From Bacillota bacterium (GTDB lineage Bacteria; Bacillota; UBA4882; UBA10575): a stretch of 35,921 bases of DNA. The translations under genes and the position numbers were made by a program. The DNA lies in assembly GCA_012727895.1 (NCBI GenBank), contig JAAYGG010000053.1, forward strand, positions 1 through 35,921. Reading direction: 5' to 3'. The first letter of the stretch is position 1, and each line of letters begins with the position of its first letter. Below, in pieces: positions 16,971-23,815 of the stretch. Under the pieces are notes generated by a model, which had not been told where the DNA came from, made no database searches, and worked only from the letters and a program-made list of their open reading frames with translations.

Positions 16971-17966
16971 ATGCAGAGGATCCTGTTTGTTTGTACTGGT
17001 AACACCTGCCGGAGTCCGATGGCCGCAGGCCTTTTCGCCAAGATACTGCAGGAGAAAGGGGTAACGGGGGTTGAAATAACCTCGGCGGGCCTGGCCGCCG
17101 TCGACGGCGCGCCCGCTTCAGCCGAAGCTATCGAAGCAATGCGCAGGGCAGGGGTGGATCTCACCGGCCACCGGGCGCGCCGGTTGACCCGGGAGATGGC
17201 CCTCGCCGCAGACCTGGTGCTGACCATGACCCGCCGGCAAAAAGAGGCGGTTCTGGCTTTGGCCCCGGAAGCCGGGGAAAAAATCTTCACCCTGACGGAA
17301 TTGGCCGGCCGCATTGCTGCGGGCACAGCCGGCGGCCGGGAGGGTGACCCGAAAACGCAGGGTGCAGAAGGGATGGAAACAACAGAAGAAAACCGGCAGG
17401 TGCAGGGGGATATCCCGGACCCCTTCGGGGGTGACCTGGAAACATATATCGCCACTGCCCGCCAGATTGAGAGGTGGTTGCTAATGATTGCTGACGGAAT
17501 TACAGGAAAAAACCAGCAACGCTTAAAGATCGCGGTTGCTTCCGACCATGCCGGCTATCCTCTGAAAGAGGAGATTGTCCGGTTTTTGGCGGAACGGGGT
17601 TTTGACTACCATGATTTCGGGGTCTATTCGCCGGAATCGGTGGATTATACGGATCAGGCGGCATTGGTCGCACGCAAGGTGGCAGCAGGCGAATATGACC
17701 GGGGGATCCTGGTTTGCGGCACGGGCATCGGGGTTTCCATCGCCGCCAATAAAATCAAGGGGATCAGGGCCGCCCTCTGTCATGACGTCTTTTCCGCGCA
17801 GATGGCCAGGAAACATAATGACAGTAACATCTTAACCCTGGGCGCCCGGGTAATTGGCGTGGGGCTGGCCTTGGCGATTGTCGAGAATTATCTGGCCACC
17901 GAATTCGAGGGCGGCCGCCACCAAAGAAGGGTTGAGAAGATCAGCCAACTGGAAGGAGAAGGCTGA
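16971..17966 (+). CDS. rpiB: Fused protein arginine phosphatase-like (YwlE) and ribose-5-phosphate isomerase B
   Basis: One frame of 331 residues encodes two enzymes. Residues 1-165 are a low-molecular-weight phosphatase with P-loop C8-T-G-N-T12-C-R14-SP and the catalytic aspartate D150 in PDPFGG. Threonine at position 12 is the residue that makes B. subtilis YwlE specific for phosphoarginine. A Gly/Glu-rich insert (about 118-145) precedes D150. Residues about 182-331 are RpiB: VASDHAGYPLKEEI, the catalytic C249 in CGTGIGVS, and CHDVFSAQMARKHND. ATG at 16971 follows GGAGGAGG. An internal in-frame ATG at 17484, with GAGGTGG 6 bases before it, could also give RpiB alone. In B. subtilis ywlE and ywlF are adjacent but separate. 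Confidence 0.93.
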   Translation: MQRILFVCTGNTCRSPMAAGLFAKILQEKGVTGVEITSAGLAAVDGAPASAEAIEAMRRAGVDLTGHRARRLTREMALAADLVLTMTRRQKEAVLALAPEAGEKIFTLTELAGRIAAGTAGGREGDPKTQGAEGMETTEENRQVQGDIPDPFGGDLETYIATARQIERWLLMIADGITGKNQQRLKIAVASDHAGYPLKEEIVRFLAERGFDYHDFGVYSPESVDYTDQAALVARKVAAGEYDRGILVCGTGIGVSIAANKIKGIRAALCHDVFSAQMARKHNDSNILTLGARVIGVGLALAIVENYLATEFEGGRHQRRVEKISQLEGEG

Positions 17967-18156
17967 AACAGTATAGCCGGAAGAAGGATGGGCCGGAGAA
18001 GAGACCTGAAAAAAGGACCGGAAGGCTAGAACCGGAAGGGTAAAAAAGATAGGCCTGAAAATGGAGAGGTTGAAGGAAGGAAAGGCCGGAAGGAAGATAG
18101 GCTTAACCAAGGATAACTGGGAGAAGGACGGGCCTGATGGATAAGGGGACGATCTT
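17967..18156. repeat. Polypurine, degenerate GGCCGGAAGRA repeats between genes
   Basis: This stretch holds no plausible gene. It is strongly purine-rich on the plus strand, with irregular copies of CCGGAAG (for example near 17978, 18017, 18031 and 18086) and of ATAGGCCTG/ATAGGCTTA. It ends in AAGGGGACGATCTT, which supplies the ribosome site for the next gene. A similar GA-rich linker precedes cysS at 13440-13490. It looks like slippage-derived spacer rather than a regulated element. Confidence 0.5.
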
Positions 18157-19254
18157 ATGAACTGGGAGGAAATGCTCGCCGGTTGGAAGCTTTTATTGCT
18201 CATTGGCGCCGGTTTCTTACCGGTGTTTGCCTGGACCCCGGTTTGGATCAGGATTGGGCACAAGTGGGGGCTTTTGGATTTGCCGGGCGACAGGAAAATC
18301 CATCACGAACCGCTGCCGTTCACCGGAGGCTTGGCGGTAAGCAGCGGTTTTTTTCTGGTTCTTCTCCTCTTGGGCGGGCCCGCCTTCCCGCACCTGGCCC
18401 CGATCCTCACCGGCGGCCTGTTGATTTTGGCCCTTGGTTACCTGGATGATCGTTATGACCTTTCCCCTTGGGTCAAAATTGCCGGACAGGCCGGGATCGC
18501 TCTCCTGGTGGCAGGGATGGGGCTGCGCATCCATTGCCTGACCAACCCCTTTGGCGAGATGATTACCCTGGGGTGGGCCGGCTATCCTTTGACCGTCCTC
18601 TGGCTGGTGGCCACAGTTAATATGATTAATCTCATCGACGGGTTGGACGGGCTGGCGGCCGGGATTTGCCTGCTGGCCGCAGCCAGCCTCTTGGCGATCG
18701 GCCTAAGCCTGAACCAGACGGCAGCAGCCTTTCTCTGCGCCCTGCTCATCGGGGGAATGGCCGGGTTTTTGCCCTACAACTTCCCGCCGGCCCGGGTCTT
18801 TTTGGGCAATTCCGGCGCCTATTTTCTTGGCTATCTTCTCGGGGTCATTTCGATCACCGGCGCCCTAAAACTCCCAACCATCCTCGCTCTAGCCGTGCCG
18901 GTCTTTGCCCTTGGGGTGCCGTTCTTGGATACCTTGTGGGCGATCTGGCGGCGCTGGCGGCGGGGAGAGCCAATCGCTTTCGGAGACCGGGGGCACCTCC
19001 ACCACCTCCTGGTCCTCTCGGGAATTGGGGAACGGGAGGCGGTCCTCCTCCTTTACGGGCTCAGCCTCTTACTGGGTACCGGTTCCTATTTCCTTTCCCG
19101 CGTGACCGTGCTTTTAGGGACAATACTTATTCTCGCCGGGGTAGTGGTCTTATTCTTCAGCCTCCATGGCTTAAAGCGGATGGAGAGCGCAGTCCAGGAG
19201 AGTATATTGAATGCCGGGGAGAACCCGGGAAAACGGAGGCGGGAAAATGCTTGA
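18157..19254 (+). CDS. tagO: Undecaprenyl-phosphate N-acetylhexosamine-1-phosphate transferase (TagO/WecA type)
   Basis: This polytopic membrane enzyme transfers a sugar-1-phosphate from a UDP-sugar to undecaprenyl phosphate, starting teichoic-acid or other envelope glycans. The 365-residue protein has about ten membrane segments and the family signatures: DLPGDRKIHHEPLPFTGGLAV near the N-terminus, the LGYLDDRYDLSP aspartate pair, NMINLIDGLDGLAAG, FLGNSGAYFLGY, and the WecA-type GDRGHLHHLL histidine motif. It follows the polypurine spacer and overlaps atpZ by 8 bases. In many Clostridia a wecA-type gene precedes the F1F0 ATPase operon; here only atpZ follows. Exact sugar substrate is not predictable. 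Confidence 0.92.
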   Translation: MNWEEMLAGWKLLLLIGAGFLPVFAWTPVWIRIGHKWGLLDLPGDRKIHHEPLPFTGGLAVSSGFFLVLLLLGGPAFPHLAPILTGGLLILALGYLDDRYDLSPWVKIAGQAGIALLVAGMGLRIHCLTNPFGEMITLGWAGYPLTVLWLVATVNMINLIDGLDGLAAGICLLAAASLLAIGLSLNQTAAAFLCALLIGGMAGFLPYNFPPARVFLGNSGAYFLGYLLGVISITGALKLPTILALAVPVFALGVPFLDTLWAIWRRWRRGEPIAFGDRGHLHHLLVLSGIGEREAVLLLYGLSLLLGTGSYFLSRVTVLLGTILILAGVVVLFFSLHGLKRMESAVQESILNAGENPGKRRRENA

Positions 19255-19489
19255 TTCCGACCGGAAACTGGCGGAGTTTCTCCGTAGCCTTTCACGGTAT
19301 ACCGGCCTTACCCTCCGGCCGGCCGTTGGCGTTGTTGCCGGTTTTTTTGGCGGCCGGTATCTGGATAACCTTTGGGAGACCGGACCCCTCCTGGCAACCG
19401 CCGGGGTCCTGGCTGGGTTGGCCTTGGGTCTTGTCGCCCTCTACCGGGAAGCCGTTAAAGAGGTGAAGGGAGAGCGGGACCGGAAGTAA
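19247..19489 (+). CDS. atpZ: AtpZ/AtpI-family small membrane protein (orphan)
   Basis: The 80-residue protein has a short basic N-terminus (LDSDRKLAEFLRSLSRYTGL) and two hydrophobic segments (PAVGVVAGFFGGRYLD and LLATAGVLAGLALGLVALY), typical of AtpZ, which accompanies AtpI in F1F0 operons and is linked to cation handling and c-ring assembly. ATG at 19247 follows GGAGG with 7 bases of spacing and overlaps tagO. No atpI or F-type subunit gene follows; a pyrophosphatase gene does. It may be a leftover of a lost F-ATPase operon or may serve another complex. Confidence 0.8.
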   Translation: MLDSDRKLAEFLRSLSRYTGLTLRPAVGVVAGFFGGRYLDNLWETGPLLATAGVLAGLALGLVALYREAVKEVKGERDRK

Positions 19490-19611
19490 GATCAGAAAAA
19501 GCAAGCACCGGGGTTCCTGTGTCCCGGTGCGCGGTCTTAAAAAAGAGAAAGGCGCCAAAAGAAAAAACCGGCAATGAGAAATTGATGAAACTTTTGTTAA
19601 TCGAAAAGGTT

Positions 19612-19637
19612 TTCCAGGAACCCTGGAGAATTTTTTT
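19612..19637 (+). terminator. Probable terminator after the tsaC-atpZ cluster
   Basis: TCCAGG (19613-19618) and CCTGGA (19622-19627) form a compact hairpin, followed by GAA and seven T residues. A second hairpin, GCACCGGG/CCCGGTGC at 19505-19530, lies closer to atpZ but lacks a T tract. The remainder of the 202-base gap holds no visible gene and no clear hppA promoter. Confidence 0.6.
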
Positions 19638-19691
19638 AGCTTAGTTGCAAGAAACATAGGTTGTGCTGGAAATGAAAAGGAGGTTGTCTTC

Positions 19692-21803
19692 ATGGCAGGT
19701 AACGGCCTGGTCAGTTTCTTCACTGTTCTAGTGCCAATCGGAGCGCTTTTGGCAATTATTTTTGCCGGTTATTTTTATAAGAAGATTTCCGGCTTTTCCG
19801 AGGGGACGGAGAAAATGAAAGAGATCGCCGAGGCCATCCGGATCGGCGCCCGGGCTTACCTTCGCCGGCAGTACCGGGGGGTTGCCATCTTTTTCGTGGT
19901 TATGTTTGCGATCCTCCTGGCTCTCGGCTTTGCCGGCGGCGGGTCCCTGGGGGCTCTCTTTGTGCCCCTGGCCTTTTTAACCGGTGGTTTTTGCTCCGGT
20001 TTGGCCGGGTTTATCGGTATGACCACGGCAACCATGGCTAACAGCAGAACCGCCAATGCCGCCCAGAAGAGTCTCGATGACGGCCTGCGGGTGGCTTTCC
20101 AGAGCGGGGCGGTTATGGGCCTGATCGTGGTCGGCCTCGGCCTGCTGGCCATTAGCTGCTGGTACTTATTATTGTCCGCCTTCGGCAAGAGCATACCGGA
20201 GATCTCCACCATCCTCTTGAACTTTGGGATGGGCGCCAGTTCCATGGCCCTCTTTGCCAGGGTCGGCGGGGGGATCTACACTAAAGCCGCTGATGTCGGT
20301 GCCGATCTGGTGGGGAAGGTAGAAGCGGGGATTCCCGAGGACGACCCGAGAAACCCGGCGGTAATCGCGGATAACGTCGGGGATAACGTGGGCGATGTGG
20401 CCGGGATGGGGGCCGATCTCTACGAGTCCTACGTGGGGGCGATTGTCGCCGCGGCGATTTTAGGGTTTTCGGCTTTCTCCGGGGATCTGGCGCTCAGAGG
20501 TTTCTTACTCCCCTTCCTCCTGGCGGCCTTCGGGATTTTGGCTTCGATTATCGGCGCTTTCTTTGTCCGGGTTAAAGAAGGCGAGGACCAAGTCCTTCTG
20601 AAAGCCTTGCGGCGGGGAGTCAACGTTGCCGCCATAATAATGGTGATTGCCAGTTATTTCGGCGTCCGCCTGCTTTTGGGTGCGGAGTATATTAAAGTCT
20701 TCGTTGCCATCATCGGCGGTTTGCTGGCCGGGGTAATCATCGGCCGGTTGTCGGAATACTACACATCAGCGGAGTATAAGCCCACCCAGCAGGTGGCGGA
20801 GACGGCGGTCACCGGTCCGGCCACCGTAATTATTGACGGGCTTTCGGTGGGGATGCTTTCCACCGTCTTCCCGGCAGTGGTTGTGGCCGCTGTGATCTTC
20901 ATCAGTTATTATCTTACCGGCGGCGGCGATTTTAGCCTTGGCCTCTACGGGATCGCCATCTCTGCGGTGGGAATGCTCTCCACCCTCGGGATTACCCTTG
21001 CCACCGATGCCTATGGGCCGGTGGCCGATAATGCCGGCGGGATTGCGGAAATGGCCGGTTTGCCCGCGGAAGTCCGGAGCCGGACCGATGCCCTCGACGC
21101 GTTGGGCAATACCACCGCGGCAACGGGTAAAGGGTTTGCCATCGGTTCTGCAGCCTTGACGGCTTTGGCTTTGATTGCCACTTATACCCAGCAGGTGCAG
21201 ATGATCGATCCTTCCTTCCAATTTAACCTGAGTCTCACCAACCCCCAAGTGCTGATCGGTCTCCTGATCGGCGGGATGTTGCCCTTTGTCTTCTGCTCCC
21301 TGACCATGAAGGCGGTGGGGCGCGCCGCCCAGAAGATCGTGGTGGAGGTCCGCCGCCAGTTCAAGGAGATCGCCGGTTTGATGGAAGGGAAGGCCAAACC
21401 GGATTATGCCCGCAGCGTTGATATTTGTGCCCAGGCGGCGCAGGCGGAGATGATTGTCCCGACGTTGATTGCGATCCTTGCCCCGATTATCGTCGGCTTG
21501 TTGCTCGGGGTTAACGCGGTCACGGGTCTTCTGGCCGGTTCCACAGTGGTTGGTTTTATGATGGCCGTGATGATGGCCAATTCCGGCGGGAGTTGGGACA
21601 ATGCCAAAAAATACATTGAAGAAGGGAATTTGGGAGGTAAGGGATCCGATGCCCACAAGGCGGCTGTAGTTGGGGATACTGTTGGCGACCCCTTCAAAGA
21701 TACCTCCGGGCCGTCATTAAATATCCTGATTAAATTGGTATCCATGGTTTCGCTGGTCTTTGCCGCCTTTACCCTCGCCAATTCCCTGGCTAATCTCCTC
21801 TAG
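19692..21803 (+). CDS. hppA: Membrane ion-pumping pyrophosphatase, K+-dependent type
   Basis: The enzyme pumps H+ or Na+ across the membrane using PPi hydrolysis. The 703-residue protein is full length with about 16 membrane segments. The active-site loops are visible: GADLVGKVEAGIPEDDPRNP, NPAVIADNVGDNVGDVAGMGADLYES, TDAYGPVADNAGGIAEM and GDTVGDPFKDTSGPSLN. Alanine A476 in GNTTAATGKG marks the K+-dependent subfamily (K+-independent enzymes have Lys). The ion-gate residues D242, E245 and S246 match the Na+-pump/K+-dependent H+-pump pattern, so the ion is undecided. The ribosome site is AAAAGGAGG. It has its own terminators on both sides. Confidence 0.97.
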   Translation: MAGNGLVSFFTVLVPIGALLAIIFAGYFYKKISGFSEGTEKMKEIAEAIRIGARAYLRRQYRGVAIFFVVMFAILLALGFAGGGSLGALFVPLAFLTGGFCSGLAGFIGMTTATMANSRTANAAQKSLDDGLRVAFQSGAVMGLIVVGLGLLAISCWYLLLSAFGKSIPEISTILLNFGMGASSMALFARVGGGIYTKAADVGADLVGKVEAGIPEDDPRNPAVIADNVGDNVGDVAGMGADLYESYVGAIVAAAILGFSAFSGDLALRGFLLPFLLAAFGILASIIGAFFVRVKEGEDQVLLKALRRGVNVAAIIMVIASYFGVRLLLGAEYIKVFVAIIGGLLAGVIIGRLSEYYTSAEYKPTQQVAETAVTGPATVIIDGLSVGMLSTVFPAVVVAAVIFISYYLTGGGDFSLGLYGIAISAVGMLSTLGITLATDAYGPVADNAGGIAEMAGLPAEVRSRTDALDALGNTTAATGKGFAIGSAALTALALIATYTQQVQMIDPSFQFNLSLTNPQVLIGLLIGGMLPFVFCSLTMKAVGRAAQKIVVEVRRQFKEIAGLMEGKAKPDYARSVDICAQAAQAEMIVPTLIAILAPIIVGLLLGVNAVTGLLAGSTVVGFMMAVMMANSGGSWDNAKKYIEEGNLGGKGSDAHKAAVVGDTVGDPFKDTSGPSLNILIKLVSMVSLVFAAFTLANSLANLL

Positions 21804-21810
21804 AGAGGAA

Positions 21811-21850
21811 AAAACGGCGCCCTGGGCGGTAAGCCCGGGGCGTTTTTTAT
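21811..21850 (+). terminator. Intrinsic terminator after hppA
   Basis: CGCCCTGGGC (21818-21827) pairs with GCCCGGGGCG (21833-21842, one G-T pair) over GGTAA, followed by six T residues. Confidence 0.88.
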
Positions 21851-21891
21851 AAGACGAGGCCGCATACGGGCGGAGTGAGGAGGGAGAATAA

Positions 21892-22566
21892 GTGCTGCGA
21901 CGGTTGAGAAATTTATTCTTCGCCGGCCTGTTATTATTCGTGCCGGTGATCGTCACTATTAACCTGGTTAGGTTGGGCTTTCTCTGGCTCGATGGTTTCC
22001 TCGCGGAACTGGTAAAGAAGGTTCTCGGCCGTCACATCCCCGGCCTGGGCCTCCTGGTGATGCTTTTTTTAATCCTCATAACGGGGTTTGTCGCCACCAA
22101 TTTCCTGGGGAAAAGGCTGGTGGCCTTCTTTGAACGGATGGTCCGGCGGATCCCCTTGGTCGGGGGGATTTACGGTACGATCAAGCAGATTACCGAAGCC
22201 CTGACCACCAGGGATAAGACGGTTTTCCGTTCTGTGGTTGCGGTGGAGTTTCCCCGGCCGGGGGTTTACAGCGCCGGCTTTTTGATTGGCGACCCGCCGG
22301 CTGATCTGAAAGAAAATAGCAAAAAACAGCTCTTGGCCGTCTTCGTCCCGACCGTCCCCAACCCCACCAGCGGCTACCTGATGAATTTCCCGGCGGATGA
22401 GGTTATACCCCTTGATCTGACAGTTGAGGAAGCCCTACGTTATTTTGTTTCCATTGGAATGATTATTCCGGCCGGCCCCTACCGGGAAAAAGCCGGCTCT
22501 AGAAACAACTCACAGGCACAGGAGAGTTCAGGTGCTGTTGGACAAGGAATAAAGAATAAGTTATAA
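21892..22566 (+). CDS. DUF502-family membrane protein
   Basis: The 224-residue protein has two hydrophobic hairpin segments near the N-terminus (LRNLFFAGLLLFVPVIVTI and LGLLVMLFLILITGFVATN) and a soluble beta-rich C-terminal half. RIPLVGGIYGTIKQI, VFRSVVAVEFPRPGVYSAGFL and FVPTVPNPTSGYLM are the family's recognisable segments. Function of DUF502 is unknown. The start is GTG, supported by GGAGTGAGGAGGGAG upstream. The last 60 bases of the gene contain a strong promoter reading into the next genes. Confidence 0.9.
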   Translation: MLRRLRNLFFAGLLLFVPVIVTINLVRLGFLWLDGFLAELVKKVLGRHIPGLGLLVMLFLILITGFVATNFLGKRLVAFFERMVRRIPLVGGIYGTIKQITEALTTRDKTVFRSVVAVEFPRPGVYSAGFLIGDPPADLKENSKKQLLAVFVPTVPNPTSGYLMNFPADEVIPLDLTVEEALRYFVSIGMIIPAGPYREKAGSRNNSQAQESSGAVGQGIKNKL

Positions 22567-22567
22567 T
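22539..22567 (+). promoter_or_regulatory. Promoter for the dehydrogenase/B12-protein pair
   Basis: TGGACA (22539-22544, 5 of 6) and TATAAT (22562-22567, perfect) are 17 bases apart. The -10 overlaps the stop codon of the DUF502 gene. Transcription would start near 22574, 114 bases before the next start codon, and pass through the hairpin at 22608. Confidence 0.7.
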
Positions 22568-22607
22568 ATTAACATTAGGTAACATGCACGTGCCGATCCC
22601 GGCCGCC

Positions 22608-22634
22608 GGCCGCCAAACCCGACGGCCTTTTTTT
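22608..22634 (+). terminator. Terminator or attenuator hairpin upstream of the dehydrogenase gene
   Basis: GGCCG (22608-22612) and CGGCC (22623-22627) form a short GC stem with a 10-base loop, followed by seven T residues. Further CCGGCCGCCGGCC bases just upstream allow alternative stems. It could simply end the DUF502 transcript; but because a promoter lies only about 40-70 bases before it, it may instead attenuate the downstream genes. Confidence 0.65.
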
Positions 22635-22687
22635 GACCACTAAACCGCCCGGGTATCTTCGATTACCTTGGGAAAGGGGTGTGATTG

Positions 22688-23815
22688 ATGAAAAAGACGA
22701 CAGCAAAAAAAAGTGAAGCCCGCCCGCGTTTTTGCGTCCTGGGCGCCGGCCACGGGGGAATGGCCATGGCCGGCCACCTTGCGCTTATGGGTTATGAGGT
22801 TAACCTCTATAACCGCTCTGCCGACCGGATCGAACCCATCGCCTTGATGGGCGGGATTCAACTCTCCGGGGTTATTGAAGGTTTTGGCCAGGTTAAGCTG
22901 GCGACCGACGACATTGAAGCCGCCGTCGACGGGGTGGATATACTAATGGTGGTGGTTCCTGCCACCGGGCACCGGTTTATCGCCGAGAAAGTGGCACCTT
23001 TTTTACGGGACGGCCAGGTCATCGTCTTGAATCCCGGCCGGACCGGCGGCGCCCTGGAGGTAAAAAGCGTCTTTCGGGCCATGAAGGTCAAGGCCGACGT
23101 GATTATCGGCGAGGCCCAAACCCTCTTGTATGCCAGTAGGAATATCAATCCGGCCCAGGTGAAGATCTTCGGGATGAAAAACACCATTCCCGTTGCGGCT
23201 TTGCCGGGGCAGAGAACCGCGGAATTGGTCAAGATTTTGCGTGAGGTTTACCCGCAGTTTGTCCCCGGGGATAATGTTTTAAAGACCAGCTTGAATAATA
23301 TCGGCGCCGTCTTCCACCCGGCGCTGACCGTCTTGAATGCCGCGCGGATTGAATCAACCAGGGGCGAGTTTCAGTTTTACATGGAAGGGATCACCCCCTC
23401 CGTGGCCCATGTCCTCGAGGCGGTGGATGAGGAAAGGATGGCGGTCGCCGCCGCCCTGGGGTTCAGGGGGATGTCGGCGCGGGAATGGCTCTATATGGCC
23501 TATGATGCGCCCGGCAGAACCTTGTACGAGGCAATCCAGAATAACCACGGTTATAAGGGGATTAACGCCCCGGCTATTATTGACCACCGGTACTTATGGG
23601 AGGATGTCCCGATGAGCCTGGTCCCCATCGCTTCCCTGGGCGATCATTTAGAGACGCCGACCCCGACAATAAAGGCGATTATCCACATGGCTTCCCTGCT
23701 GAATCAGACCGACTACTGGAGTATCGGGCGGACAGTGGAGAAGATGGGCCTGGCCGGGTTTACGGTAGCGCAGATCCGCCGCCTGGCGCTGGAGGGTGAT
23801 CCCGGCAATGGCTAA
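22688..23815 (+). CDS. Opine-dehydrogenase-fold NAD(P)-dependent enzyme
   Basis: The 375-residue protein has an N-terminal Rossmann domain (VLGAGHGGMAMAGHLALMGYEV with G19-x-G21-x2-G24) and a C-terminal octopine/nopaline dehydrogenase-type helical domain. NNIGAVFHPALTVLNAARIE places H210 at the position of the catalytic histidine of octopine dehydrogenase, followed by FYMEGITPSVAHVLEAVDEERMAVAAALG. Family members join an amino acid and a 2-oxo acid reductively, or run the reverse. The substrate here is unknown. ATG at 22688 follows AAAGGGG. It overlaps the B12-binding gene by 8 bases, so the two probably act in one pathway, perhaps amino-acid catabolism; that is inference. Confidence 0.87.
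   Translation: MKKTTAKKSEARPRFCVLGAGHGGMAMAGHLALMGYEVNLYNRSADRIEPIALMGGIQLSGVIEGFGQVKLATDDIEAAVDGVDILMVVVPATGHRFIAEKVAPFLRDGQVIVLNPGRTGGALEVKSVFRAMKVKADVIIGEAQTLLYASRNINPAQVKIFGMKNTIPVAALPGQRTAELVKILREVYPQFVPGDNVLKTSLNNIGAVFHPALTVLNAARIESTRGEFQFYMEGITPSVAHVLEAVDEERMAVAAALGFRGMSAREWLYMAYDAPGRTLYEAIQNNHGYKGINAPAIIDHRYLWEDVPMSLVPIASLGDHLETPTPTIKAIIHMASLLNQTDYWSIGRTVEKMGLAGFTVAQIRRLALEGDPGNG

Noticed and set aside
19505-19530. GCACCGGG/CCCGGTGC hairpin as a terminator after atpZ
   Set aside because: It is followed by GCGGTCTTAAAA rather than a T tract; the hairpin at 19613 is a better terminator.
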